NCBI GenBank assembly: GCA_046297935.1
Contig: JBKBHA010000001.1
Location: 558,001-622,000 of the forward strand
Origin: CAYMZZ01 sp046297935
GTDB taxonomy: Bacteria > Bacteroidota > Bacteroidia > Chitinophagales > Chitinophagaceae
Reading direction: 5' to 3'
Length of the DNA stretch: 64,000 nt
Shown here: piece after piece, positions 43,525-52,529 of the stretch
How the letters are laid out: each line of letters starts with the position of its first letter
Numbering within the stretch: position 1 is the stretch's first letter
Program-made: the position numbers and the translations under genes
The notes under the pieces: generated by a model
Databases searched by the model: none
Told to the model about the DNA's origin: nothing
The model's input: only the letters and a program-made list of their open reading frames with translations

Positions 43525-44736
43525 ATGAGAGAAAAATTTTTTACAAGATTAGCTGAGCTGGAATTGAAGCAGGAGCAACTGTTAACTCGTCGTAACCTGC
43601 GGTGCAGCAATAGTAATGGTATTGTGGAACGTTATCAATATCCGGTACTCACAGCGGCTCACACGCCGTTGTTTTGGCGCTACGATCTGAATCCCGATAC
43701 CAATCCATACCTGATGGAACGATTCGGCATTAATGCAGTGCTCAATGCAGGAGCATTGCGCTGGCAGGGAAAATACCTGCTAATTGCGAGAGTGGAAGCC
43801 GCCAATCGAAAATCGTTCTTTGCAGTTGCAGAAAGTCCAAATGGTATTGATCAGTTCCGGTTCTGGGATTATCCCATCGTAATGCCTGAAACGGAACAGC
43901 CTGATACAAATGTGTACGATATGCGGGTGGTGCAACATGAGGACGGATGGATATACGGATTGTTCTGCACGGAACGCCGCGATCCGTCGGCGCCCATTAG
44001 TGACCAATCGGCTGCCATCGCACAGTGTGGTATTGCACGCACTCGTGATCTTATAAACTGGGAGCGGCTCCCCGATCTGGTTACTCCTTCGCCTCAACAA
44101 CGAAATGTAGTATTGCACCCGCAATTTGTAAACGGTCAGTATGCATTCTATACCCGTCCACAGGATGGTTTTATTGATGCCGGCAGAGGAGGTGGTATTG
44201 GATTTGGACTGAGTAAGCTGATTGACCCGGCGCGAATTGAAAAGGAAACCGTGATTGATCCAAGGGTATACCATACCATTTCTGAAGCCAAGAACGGACT
44301 TGGTCCGGAGCCGCTGCGTACCGATTATGGATGGTTGCATCTGGCACATGGTGTTCGTCATACTGCCGCCGGACTTCGTTATGTGCTTTATCTGTTTATG
44401 ACTGATTTGAATGATCTCACCAAGGTCATTCACAAGCCTGCAGGTTATTTTCTGGCACCGGAGGGTGATGAGCGGGTAGGAGATGTGTCGAACGTTTTGT
44501 TTTGTAATGGCTGGATAGCTGATGAAGATGGTACTGTTTATATTTACTATGCTTCTTCGGATACCAGAATGCATGTGGCGGTGAGCAGCATCAATAAACT
44601 TCTTGATTATGTAATGCATACTGCCAGCGACAGGTATTCGTCGGCACAAACAGTGCGGACCCTGACCGATCTTATAGACCGAAATCAGTCTGCCCTGGTG
44701 CCAGTTACCGATCCAACTCAAACCAAGCGAGTATGA
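43525..44736 (+). CDS. GH130 mannosylglucose phosphorylase-like enzyme
   Basis: Most likely the phosphorylase that splits 4-O-beta-D-mannosyl-D-glucose with phosphate into mannose-1-phosphate and glucose (GH130 family), as first described for Bacteroides fragilis. The 403 residues form a five-bladed propeller, with FGINAVLNAGALRWQGKYLLIARVE, TNVYDMRVVQHEDGWIYG, YAFYTRPQDGFIDAGRGGGIGFGLS, and LGPEPLRTDYGWLHLAHGVR. There is no signal peptide, so it is cytosolic. Its end overlaps the epimerase start by 4 bp (ATGA), so the two are translationally coupled. That coupling supports the epimerase-phosphorylase pathway over a mannooligosaccharide phosphorylase. Confidence 0.9.
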   Translation: MREKFFTRLAELELKQEQLLTRRNLRCSNSNGIVERYQYPVLTAAHTPLFWRYDLNPDTNPYLMERFGINAVLNAGALRWQGKYLLIARVEAANRKSFFAVAESPNGIDQFRFWDYPIVMPETEQPDTNVYDMRVVQHEDGWIYGLFCTERRDPSAPISDQSAAIAQCGIARTRDLINWERLPDLVTPSPQQRNVVLHPQFVNGQYAFYTRPQDGFIDAGRGGGIGFGLSKLIDPARIEKETVIDPRVYHTISEAKNGLGPEPLRTDYGWLHLAHGVRHTAAGLRYVLYLFMTDLNDLTKVIHKPAGYFLAPEGDERVGDVSNVLFCNGWIADEDGTVYIYYASSDTRMHVAVSSINKLLDYVMHTASDRYSSAQTVRTLTDLIDRNQSALVPVTDPTQTKRV

Positions 44737-45974
44737 GAATTGCATCGATTGCACCGGATGCCGCACTATTGCCCGATAGCCGGCAGCATCAATTCAGAAC
44801 TGAACTGGAGTCGATTCTGCAATTCTGGATGGATTATGTGTATGATGCCGGCAGCAGTAATTTTGTTGGTTCAGTAGACTGGAAGAATCAACGCCAACCT
44901 GATCTGCCAAGGGGTACAGTTATGCTCGCGCGAATCTGCTGGGCCTTTTCTACCGCTGCCCTGCATTTCCCCAACAAGAAATACCGGGAAATGGCAGACC
45001 GTTCCTTTGAATGTCTATTCTCTAAAGGATGGGATAAGCAGTGGGAAGGTGTGTACTGGTCGATCAAAGCAGATGGATCGGTGCTCGAAGACAAAAAGCA
45101 AATTTATGCGCAGGCTTTTGCCATCTATGCTGCCGTTGCATACTATGAACTATGCCATAACCAGGAGGCGCTGGACTATGCAAACAAACTGTGGGGGCTG
45201 ATCGAAAAATTTAGCCGCGATCCGCTTTATGATGGTTATTTTGAAGCATTTACCCGCGAGTGGAATTCAGCCGATGACTTGCGGCTTAGCCTGAAGGAGC
45301 CAAATGATCCTAAGACGGCCAATACCCATTTGCATGTAGTGGAAGCCTACGCAGCCCTGTACCGTGTGGCACCTAATGCTGAACTGCGAAAACAAATCGC
45401 CAACCTGTTGCGATTGTTCGATCGTTATTTTATTTCGCCTACAGGTGCACTGCGTTTATTCTTTTCACGCGACTGGAAATCGCGATCCGAACTCCGTTCC
45501 TATGGGCACGAAATTGAAGCCGCCTGGCTTTTGCTGGATTGTGCAAGGATTATTGGCGACAACAAATGGATCTCTGCTTTTGAAGCACATTGTCTGAATC
45601 TGGCATTGGCTGCTATGGACGCATGGGACGATGATGGAGGTCTCTGGTATGAATTTGATCCCGATGATGCGGGCTGGGTAAGAGAGAAACATAGCTGGCC
45701 ACAGGCTGAAGCTCTCATTGCTTTTGGCAAAATATGGGAACTGACCGGCGACAATAAATGGTTGAAGAATGCGGATAAATGCTGGCAATTCATACAAACT
45801 TATCTCAGGGACGAGCTGGCAGGAGAATGGTACTGGGGAGTATTTGAAAATTATCAGCCCATGCCCCTCGATAAGGCCGGATTTTGGAAATGTCCTTATC
45901 ATAACAGCAGAGCTTTGATTGAGTGGTTGCTAATACTTGACAAAAAAAATTATGATGATGAAGGTGTTTCGTGA
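44733..45974 (+). CDS. Mannobiose (cellobiose) 2-epimerase, AGE family
   Basis: Epimerises the reducing-end sugar at C2, turning beta-1,4-mannobiose into mannosylglucose for the GH130 enzyme. The 413 residues form an (alpha/alpha)6 barrel with no signal peptide. Catalytic histidines are visible in RSYGHEIEAAWLL (His259) and the later CPYHNSRA, and in the region NTHLHVVEAYAALY (about 197-210). SWPQAEALIAFGKIWELTGD is also typical of cellobiose 2-epimerases. It overlaps the GH130 stop by 4 bp and the following GH5 start by over 20 bp, so this is a tight operon. Confidence 0.92.
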   Translation: MRIASIAPDAALLPDSRQHQFRTELESILQFWMDYVYDAGSSNFVGSVDWKNQRQPDLPRGTVMLARICWAFSTAALHFPNKKYREMADRSFECLFSKGWDKQWEGVYWSIKADGSVLEDKKQIYAQAFAIYAAVAYYELCHNQEALDYANKLWGLIEKFSRDPLYDGYFEAFTREWNSADDLRLSLKEPNDPKTANTHLHVVEAYAALYRVAPNAELRKQIANLLRLFDRYFISPTGALRLFFSRDWKSRSELRSYGHEIEAAWLLLDCARIIGDNKWISAFEAHCLNLALAAMDAWDDDGGLWYEFDPDDAGWVREKHSWPQAEALIAFGKIWELTGDNKWLKNADKCWQFIQTYLRDELAGEWYWGVFENYQPMPLDKAGFWKCPYHNSRALIEWLLILDKKNYDDEGVS

Positions 45975-47016
45975 ATTGTTTTTGGTATTGATTTTTTTTG
46001 CAGCGGGAATTGCCTGCAGCAAGTCGGGCTCAGGAAATAATCCGGAACCCGATCCTGATCCGGATCCGCCCCCTGCACCGGTGCATCGTCCGCATTTTTA
46101 TGTAGACGGCAGCGCCCTTCGTGATAGTACTGGAAGGGCATTTGTTATGCGAGGTAACAATTTTCCGGTATTCTGGTTTCCGAACGAATACAAACCTTCA
46201 CTGGCCGCGGCCGCTTCGCTGGGTTGCAACAGCGCTCGGCTGGTTTGGCAGGTCGATATGCAGGCATGGACACCTGGCTTGTCGGTGCTGGATGAAGCCA
46301 TTGCCGAATGTGTACGACTGCGAATGGTGCCTGTGGTGGAACTGCATGACTTTACCGGAGGTAATAGCGCCAACGACATCAGTCAGGCGGTAAACTATTA
46401 TCTTCGAAGCGATGTAAAAGCCATTTTACAGAAATATAGTGCCTTTCTTATCCTGAACATTGCCAATGAATGGGGTGGTTCCTCGGTGACTGCACTTGAC
46501 TGGCGCAACGCGTATTTGCCGGCTATTCTCAATTTGCGGAATGGAGGGTATAAAATGCCAATCATGATTGATGCACCCGGGTATGGGCAAACTGAATCGG
46601 CTATTGTGCAGTACGGTGCCAACCTTCTCAATGCTGATCCGGACAAAAATATCATCTTCAGTACACATGGGTATTCCAACTGGAACAATCCGTCAACCTA
46701 TGCCGGGCGGATACAGGCAATACTCGATAAGAATCTTTGTCTGGTTTTCGGTGAGTTTGGCTGGAATGTGCCGGACGATCAGCAACCGGCCGATTTTGTA
46801 TGCAAAGTGGATGCGTCATTGTTGATGCAGATATGTCAATCGAAGAAGCTGGGATACCTGGGCTGGAGTTGGAAAGGTAATAACGCAGCCAATGCCTGTT
46901 TTGAAATGTGTGGTAGCTGGAGCGATACCAGCCAGTTGACAGTATGGGGTCGCCAGTGGGCCTACGACCTGAATGGTGTAAAAAATACCGGAATTAAATC
47001 CCCGGCCTTTCCCTGA
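45952..47016 (+). CDS. GH5 family lipoprotein mannanase-like enzyme
   Basis: Endo-acting glycoside hydrolase family 5 enzyme, most like bacterial beta-mannanases of that family, anchored as a lipoprotein. From the first of three ATGs (45952) there are 354 residues. A hydrophobic signal with lipobox FAAGIACSKSG (Cys22) is followed by an Asp/Pro linker (PEPDPDPDPPPAP, 31-43). The catalytic barrel runs about 47-340, starting PHFYVDGSALRDSTGRAFVMRG. Acid/base Glu173 is in LNIANEWGG and nucleophile Glu268 in LVFGEFGWN. The start overlaps the epimerase end by 23 bp. Substrate is inferred from GH26, GH130 and epimerase neighbours. Confidence 0.88.
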   Translation: MMMKVFRELFLVLIFFAAGIACSKSGSGNNPEPDPDPDPPPAPVHRPHFYVDGSALRDSTGRAFVMRGNNFPVFWFPNEYKPSLAAAASLGCNSARLVWQVDMQAWTPGLSVLDEAIAECVRLRMVPVVELHDFTGGNSANDISQAVNYYLRSDVKAILQKYSAFLILNIANEWGGSSVTALDWRNAYLPAILNLRNGGYKMPIMIDAPGYGQTESAIVQYGANLLNADPDKNIIFSTHGYSNWNNPSTYAGRIQAILDKNLCLVFGEFGWNVPDDQQPADFVCKVDASLLMQICQSKKLGYLGWSWKGNNAANACFEMCGSWSDTSQLTVWGRQWAYDLNGVKNTGIKSPAFP

Positions 47017-47020
47017 TGTT

Positions 47021-47078
47021 ATTTACGGTAGTCCGAAAAGCTGAATTTGCTAACTTGTGCTTTTCGTAACCGTAAAAT
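47021..47078. promoter_or_regulatory. Long inverted repeat between GH5 and the aldo/keto reductase
   Basis: ATTTACGGT..CGAAAAGC (47021-47041) pairs with GCTTTTCG..ACCGTAAAAT (47059-47078), with a small bulge and a 17-nt loop containing TAACTTGT. It may be an attenuating hairpin or a regulatory site over an internal promoter (TAACTTG as -7). Confidence 0.45.
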
Positions 47079-47086
47079 GATTTGTT

Positions 47087-48082
47087 ATGTACGTTCCCTC
47101 TTCCGACCGATATCAACAAATGACCTATAACCGATGTGGCAGAAGCGGACTGTTGCTACCAGCAGTTTCGCTGGGGCTCTGGCATAATTTCGGTGGAGTG
47201 GATAATTTCGAAAATGCGCGTCAGATGGTTCGTACAGCATTTGATCATGGTATAACACATATTGATCTGGCAAATAACTATGGTCCACCCCCCGGATCAG
47301 CCGAAGAGAATTTCGGAACAATACTGAAGAAGGATTTTTCCGGCTACCTGCGCGACGAACTGATTATATCAAGTAAGGCAGGGTGGAGGATGTGGCCCGG
47401 ACCTTATGGCGAATATGGGTCAAGAAAGTACCTGCTGGCCAGCCTCGATCAAAGTTTGCACCGAATGGGCCTCTCATATGTAGATATTTACTACTCACAC
47501 AGGCCGGACCCTGCCACGCCAATGGAAGAAACCATGATGGCTCTTGACCAGGCAGTGCGATCAGGCAAGGCCCTGTATGTTGGTATTTCAAGCTACGATG
47601 CCGAACAATCGAAACAGGCTTTTGAAATTCTGCGTAGCCTCGGAACGCCCTGTCTTATTCATCAACCAAAATATTCCATGTTGGATCGTTGGGTTGAAGA
47701 CGGTCTGCTGGATGTACTGGAGGAATATGGAGTTGGCTGTATACCCTTTTCACCTCTTGCGCAGGGATTGCTGACCGACAAATACCTGCATGGAATACCG
47801 GAGAACTCAAGAGCCCGGAAAGAACACGGTTTTCTTCAGGTAAGTGAAGTGACTGAAGAGCGAATAGAGCAGATGAAGGCATTAAATGAAATTGCAGCCA
47901 ACCGCGGGCAGTCGCTTTCGCAAATGGCCATAGCCTGGTTACTGAAAGATGCCCGAATTACATCGGTACTGATTGGCGTTAGCACTGTTGATCAGTTAAT
48001 GAATAATCTTGGAAGTTTGAAAGGTCTCCGTTTTTCATCTGATGAACTGAACGCTATTGAGCAGATTCTGAGGCGGGGGTGA
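47087..48082 (+). CDS. Aldo/keto reductase (YghZ-like)
   Basis: NADPH-dependent carbonyl reductase of the AKR superfamily, closest in pattern to the L-glyceraldehyde-3-phosphate reductase/YghZ group. The 331 residues form a TIM barrel with the catalytic residues in THIDLANNYGPPPGSAE (Asp, Tyr), ISSKAG (Lys) and YYSHRPDP (His), plus the cofactor end LIGVSTVDQLMNNL. There is no signal peptide, so it is cytosolic. Sitting between two mannanase genes on the same strand, it is likely to act on a sugar product. Its real substrate cannot be read from the sequence. Such a gene is not a standard member of mannan loci. Confidence 0.88.
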   Translation: MYVPSSDRYQQMTYNRCGRSGLLLPAVSLGLWHNFGGVDNFENARQMVRTAFDHGITHIDLANNYGPPPGSAEENFGTILKKDFSGYLRDELIISSKAGWRMWPGPYGEYGSRKYLLASLDQSLHRMGLSYVDIYYSHRPDPATPMEETMMALDQAVRSGKALYVGISSYDAEQSKQAFEILRSLGTPCLIHQPKYSMLDRWVEDGLLDVLEEYGVGCIPFSPLAQGLLTDKYLHGIPENSRARKEHGFLQVSEVTEERIEQMKALNEIAANRGQSLSQMAIAWLLKDARITSVLIGVSTVDQLMNNLGSLKGLRFSSDELNAIEQILRRG

Positions 48083-48104
48083 TGACAGCGATACAAAGTT
48101 GTAC

Positions 48105-49235
48105 ATGAAAATAGTTCAACCTATACGAGGTCTTAGCCTCTTTGGCCTGACGATGCTGTGCATTAACCTGAATGCACAACTGATCGATAATGACGCTACT
48201 GCTGAAACAAAGGCCCTGCATCAGTATCTGGCAAAGCAGATGGGTAAGAGCGTTTTGTTCGGTCACCAGCACGCAACGGAATACGGTCATGGCTGGTCAG
48301 GTTCTGAGGACAGGTCAGATATAAAATCTGTCACGGGGTCTCATCCAGCCGTTGTAGGAGTCGACATCATGGGACTCAGTGGTGCACCGGATGGGCAGAT
48401 CAGGTATAATTTTAATTTGCTTCAGAAAACGATTCAGGATACCTATAACCGGGGTGGCATTACCACAGTGGCCTGGCATTTCAGCAATCCTTTGTCGGCC
48501 GGTGGCTTTTACTGGAAAGATTCAGTGTCGGTGCCAGCCGTTGGTTTAATGTTGCCCGGCTCCAGTGGCCATGAGCAGTATAAGAGCATTCTAAAGCAGG
48601 TGGCGCTACTGTTTCACTCCGTCGTTGGCAAAAAGGGTGAAATGGTGCCGTTGATATTCCGACCTTATCATGAAATGGATGGCGACTGGTTCTGGTGGGG
48701 TCGGAGCCATAGCAGGGCCAGTGAATTTGTACAACTCTGGCGATTTACGGTATCCTATCTGCGCGACAGTTTACAGGTGCACAACCTGATATATGCATTT
48801 TCTCCTGATTGCTTATTTCAAACTAAAGACCAGTACCTGGAGCGTTATCCGGGCGATGAATGGGTAGACATGGTCGGGATGGATAACTACGCCGACATGG
48901 GGCGAGATGGCAGCTACGATACAGCGGCAGCAATCAGGAAATTGCAGATCGTATCATCATTGGCAAAGGAAAGAAAGAAGCTGGCAGCATTCACTGAAAC
49001 GGGGCTTGAATCAATACCTAATCCAAATTGGTGGACTTCTATTTTATTGAAGGTGCTACAGGCACCGGGCGTTCATATGTCGTACGTACTGGTTTGGCGA
49101 AATGACCGCGACAGCCCCACTCATTATTACGCTCCTTTTCCCGGCCAGTTGTCGGTACCTGATTTTTTAAAATTCTATCAGCACCCGTACACCTTATTTG
49201 AGCGGGATCTGAAGGGAGTTTACAAGACTCCATAG
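48105..49235 (+). CDS. GH26 beta-mannanase
   Basis: Endo- or exo-acting beta-1,4-mannanase (glycoside hydrolase family 26). From the ATG at 48105 there are 376 residues (a TTG two codons upstream is less likely), with a signal peptide (1-24, ending NLNAQ). The GH26 start KSVLFGHQHATEYGHGWSG (48-66) is distinctive. Acid/base Glu190 is in IFRPYHEMDGDWFWWG and nucleophile Glu298 in AAFTETGLES, with the family AFSPD and WVDMVGMDNY motifs between. There is no lipobox, so it is periplasmic or secreted. In the B. fragilis pathway a GH26 enzyme makes mannobiose. Confidence 0.94.
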   Translation: MKIVQPIRGLSLFGLTMLCINLNAQLIDNDATAETKALHQYLAKQMGKSVLFGHQHATEYGHGWSGSEDRSDIKSVTGSHPAVVGVDIMGLSGAPDGQIRYNFNLLQKTIQDTYNRGGITTVAWHFSNPLSAGGFYWKDSVSVPAVGLMLPGSSGHEQYKSILKQVALLFHSVVGKKGEMVPLIFRPYHEMDGDWFWWGRSHSRASEFVQLWRFTVSYLRDSLQVHNLIYAFSPDCLFQTKDQYLERYPGDEWVDMVGMDNYADMGRDGSYDTAAAIRKLQIVSSLAKERKKLAAFTETGLESIPNPNWWTSILLKVLQAPGVHMSYVLVWRNDRDSPTHYYAPFPGQLSVPDFLKFYQHPYTLFERDLKGVYKTP

Positions 49236-49265
49236 CTGATTTAGCATTCGTGGCTTTTGCCTTCA

Positions 49266-51959
49266 ATGCTGTATCTTGGTCAGATGCTTTGCAGAATTCC
49301 TCTTTTGACCGCTCTATTGTGGTTAATTGGCCTTAATCAGCTGGAAGCGCAGTCGGCAATCCTGCGCGATATGAGATGCGAGTATCTTCCGAACCCAATC
49401 GGAATTGATGAAAGTCATCCGCGTTTTACGTGGAAATGGAATCCCGTGGCAGCCACGGGTTCGTTCGACCGTTGGCAATTGCAGGTTTTTGCTTACGACG
49501 GCAAGCAGTCAGTGCCCTCAATAATCTGGGACAGCAGTGGCAGCAAATTGGGATTGCCACTTGTAAGGTATAATGGAAAGCCACTGCAACCTTTCGGCAG
49601 GTACTACTGGCAACTTACTATTCGCGATCGGCAGGGGAGACCTTTATTCTCCGACACGGCTTATTTTGAAACGGGAATGATGGACTAAGCTAATTGGAAA
49701 GGGGCGTGGATCAGCGATCATTTGGACCGAGATACGAAAGCGGCACCCATGTTCCGGAAAACTTTCAACGTTCGAAAAAAAATTCGTACTGCCCGGGTCT
49801 ATGTAGCAGTGGCCGGCTTATACGAGCTGTCGTTCAATGGACAAATAGCAGGTGACCGAATGCTTGACCCTGCTTATACCCGTTTTGACCGACGGATCAT
49901 GTATAGCAGCTACGATATTAGCAAACTGCTGAATACCGGCGACAATGTGGTTGGAATAATTCTGGGCAACGGTTGGTATAATCATCAGTCTACCGCCGTA
50001 TGGAACTTTCACGAAGCGCCGTGGCGTAACCGACCTGCTTTTTGTATGGACATTCGTTTGGTTTATGAAGATGGATCGGTGGAAATAGTCGGCAGCGACC
50101 GGGACTGGAAGACTAATTTGTCGTCTATTGTTTTCAACAGCATATATACCGGGGAACATTGGGATAATCGTAAAAATATTATTAACTGGAATCGCCCGGG
50201 TTTTGCAGATAGCAACTGGAGCAATGCCCGCTATCGTTCAGCCCCTGCTTCGCTGATCGTTTCGCAAGCCATGCATCCCATCAGGTCTACTGATACTATT
50301 TTACCCACTGAAGTTAAACGCATCGATGATACAACCATAGTTGTGAAGTTCCCTATCAACCTGGCTGGAGTGAGCCGACTGACTGTTGATGGAAAAGAAG
50401 GCACTGTTGTACGTTTAAAACATGGCGAACGGCTGTATGCGAACGGCCGGGTAGATCAGTCAAATCTGGATGTTCACTATCGTCCTACTGACGAGAGTGA
50501 TCCTTTTCAAACCGATATATTTGTTTTGGGCGGACAGGGCATACAGAGTTTTCAGCCAAAATTTAATTATAAAGGCTTCCAGTACGTGGAGATCAGTTGG
50601 AATGGCGAGCTGGTTTTTCAAGAACCTGTTCTGGAAGCTATTCGTATGAGCAGCGATGTACCAGTTGCAGGAACTATTTCCACCAGCCACCCATTGTTGA
50701 TGCCCCTGTGGCGGGCAACCAATAATTCTTACTTAAGTAATTTGTTCGGTTACCCCACCGATTGTCCTCAGCGGGAAAAAAATGGTTGGACTGGCGACGC
50801 GCATATTGCGCAGGAAACTGGTTTGTACAACTACGATGGCATCACTATCTATGAAAAATGGATGGCCGATCATCGCGACGAACAACAGCCCAACGGAGTA
50901 CTACCTTCTATTATTCCCACTGGTGGCTGGGGTTATGAGTGGGGAAACGGACCTGACTGGACCAGTACTATCGCCATTATACCCTGGAATCTCTATCTTT
51001 TCTATGGTGATCCGCGGGCATTGGAGCGTACATACGAAAGTATCCGGCGCTATGTTGATTATATCGATCAAAACTATCCCTCCGGAATCACTAGTTGGGG
51101 ATTAGGCGACTGGATTCCCGTCAAATCTCAAACTCCGGTTCCCTTTACATCTACCGCTTACTATTTTAAGGATGTTAGTATTCTGGCAAATGCAGCCCGA
51201 GTTTTAGGGAAGGTAAATGATGAGCGGAAGTATCAGGCATTGGCGAAACGGATACAGCAGGCATTTAACAAAGCTTATTTTGATACGGCAACTGCCATTT
51301 ATGGCAGTGGTTTGCAAACAGAACTGAGTGTAGCGCTTTATTTTGGTTTGGTACCTGAGCGTTACCGGCAGGCAGTAGCCGATCGGTTGGCCGAGAGGGT
51401 TCTGCGTGATTCCGTCAAGCTTGATGTGGGGTTGTTGGGCACCAAATCGATTCTGAATGCATTGAGTGAAAACGGGCATGCCGATCTTGCTTACCGGCTT
51501 GCAACCCGCGACAGTTTTCCTTCCTGGGGCTGGTGGATTCGTAACGGAGCTACCAGTTTATACGAAAACTGGCCTATTGATGCTGCTTCCGACATCAGCA
51601 TGAACCATATTATGTTTGGTGAAATTGGTGCCTGGATGTATAAAGGACTTGCTGGTATTCGACCCATCGCAGACAAGCCTGGCTTTCGGCATTTTATACT
51701 TCAACCATACATGCCGCAGGATTTGAAGCAATTCAATGCCTGCTACGATTCTCCCTTTGGACGAATTTGTTCAGGCTGGGATGACAAAGGGGCTGTGCGC
51801 ACCTATACTGCCGTTGTTCCGCCTTTCAGCACCGCAGATTTGCTGATTAATATACCCGACGGTCGTAAGCTGTACCAAAACGGGAAGCAACTTAGGACCA
51901 ATCAGGCGCAGTTTTCAAGATTGTTGACAGCGGGTACCCATGTGTTTGAGCTCAGATAA
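49266..51959 (+). pseudogene. GH78 alpha-L-rhamnosidase interrupted by one in-frame stop
   Basis: Two open stretches (49266-49688 and from 49689 to 51959) are in the same frame and separated only by a TAA at 49686-49688, after FETGMMD and before ANWKGAWISDH. Together they make about 896 residues, normal for secreted bacterial rhamnosidases: signal peptide (ending QLEAQ), Ig-like N-domain, rhamnosidase N-domain (LYELSFNGQIAGDRMLDPAYT), then the (alpha/alpha)6 catalytic barrel with DCPQREKNGWTGDAHIAQET and GLGDWIPVK, and a C-terminal beta domain. All downstream motifs are intact, so the stop is recent or a sequencing error. Restart at a TTG (49722) or ATG (49749) would yield an unexported protein. 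Confidence 0.88.
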
Positions 51960-52112
51960 TGCTAAGGAGTTACTAGTAGAAAATGTTGCGGTAACTACAA
52001 TTACAGTAAAATTACCTCGCAGTATCCTCCATCATTCCGAGGGTATTTCAGGCGTGTTTCCCTTCGTTTTTTAAGACATAGGCTTCTATCTTGTGCATCT
52101 AATCCGATACAC

Positions 52113-52238
52113 ATGAAACTAAGGACTCTCGCCTGGATCAGCATGATTTTAATTATTTTGTCGGCCTGCAGCAGAGCCATGACGCCCTACGAAGCTGCCA
52201 ACAATCCCCGTGGTAAGAAATGTCGTGCTATTCGATGA
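52113..52238 (+). CDS. Small lipoprotein, 41 aa
   Basis: Short gene missed by size cut-offs. The 41 residues are a lipoprotein signal (KLRTLAWISMILIILSACS, lipobox Cys19) followed by RAMTPYEAANNPRGKKCRAIR, a basic tail with a second Cys. I recall similar tiny lipoproteins with an MTPYEAAN-like tail in other Bacteroidota, but cannot confirm it here. A promoter-like TATCTTGT lies about 25 bp upstream of the ATG. It stands alone, between the mannan locus and the clp cluster, pointing toward a convergent small gene. The function is unknown. Confidence 0.7.
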   Translation: MKLRTLAWISMILIILSACSRAMTPYEAANNPRGKKCRAIR

Positions 52239-52257
52239 AAGGAAAGTCTGACGGTCA

Positions 52258-52404
52258 TTAATTTTGGCCAAACAGGTTGCCAACTGCACCTTCCAGCATC
52301 GGGAATTTTTCTACCACATAGTTTTTTATCGTTGCGATGGCCTGGCGGGCTTGTTCGTCGGTCAGACCGGCTTCAGTTTTCAGTTTTTCAATCAATTCCT
52401 GCAT
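52258..52404 (-). CDS. Small conserved-looking protein, 48 aa
   Basis: ORF of 48 residues beginning MQELIEKLKTEAGLTDEQARQ and ending EGAVGNLFGQN. The pattern LTDEQARQAIATIKNYVVEKFPM resembles the short helical proteins often found in Bacteroidota that resemble a DUF2267/DUF937-like start, but I cannot assign a family. There is no signal peptide. Downstream of clpX and its terminator on the same strand, so it should have its own promoter in 52405-52430. It is convergent with the 41-aa lipoprotein gene. Confidence 0.65.
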   Translation of the reverse strand: MQELIEKLKTEAGLTDEQARQAIATIKNYVVEKFPMLEGAVGNLFGQN

Positions 52405-52423
52405 CTCTCGTATTTTTTGGGTT

Positions 52424-52463
52424 TAGAATAAAAAGGACTGCCTCGAAGATAAGGCAGTCCTTT
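52424..52463 (-). terminator. Intrinsic terminator after clpX
   Basis: 12-bp stem AAAGGACTGCCT / AGGCAGTCCTTT with an 8-nt loop, followed on the minus strand by TTATTC. It lies 67 bp past the clpX stop. Confidence 0.85.
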
Positions 52464-52529
52464 GATTATGTGATTGTTTGCTGTGTTTGTTGTTGGCGAA
52501 ATAATCTGCCCCGGCAGGGTTGCGTCAGA

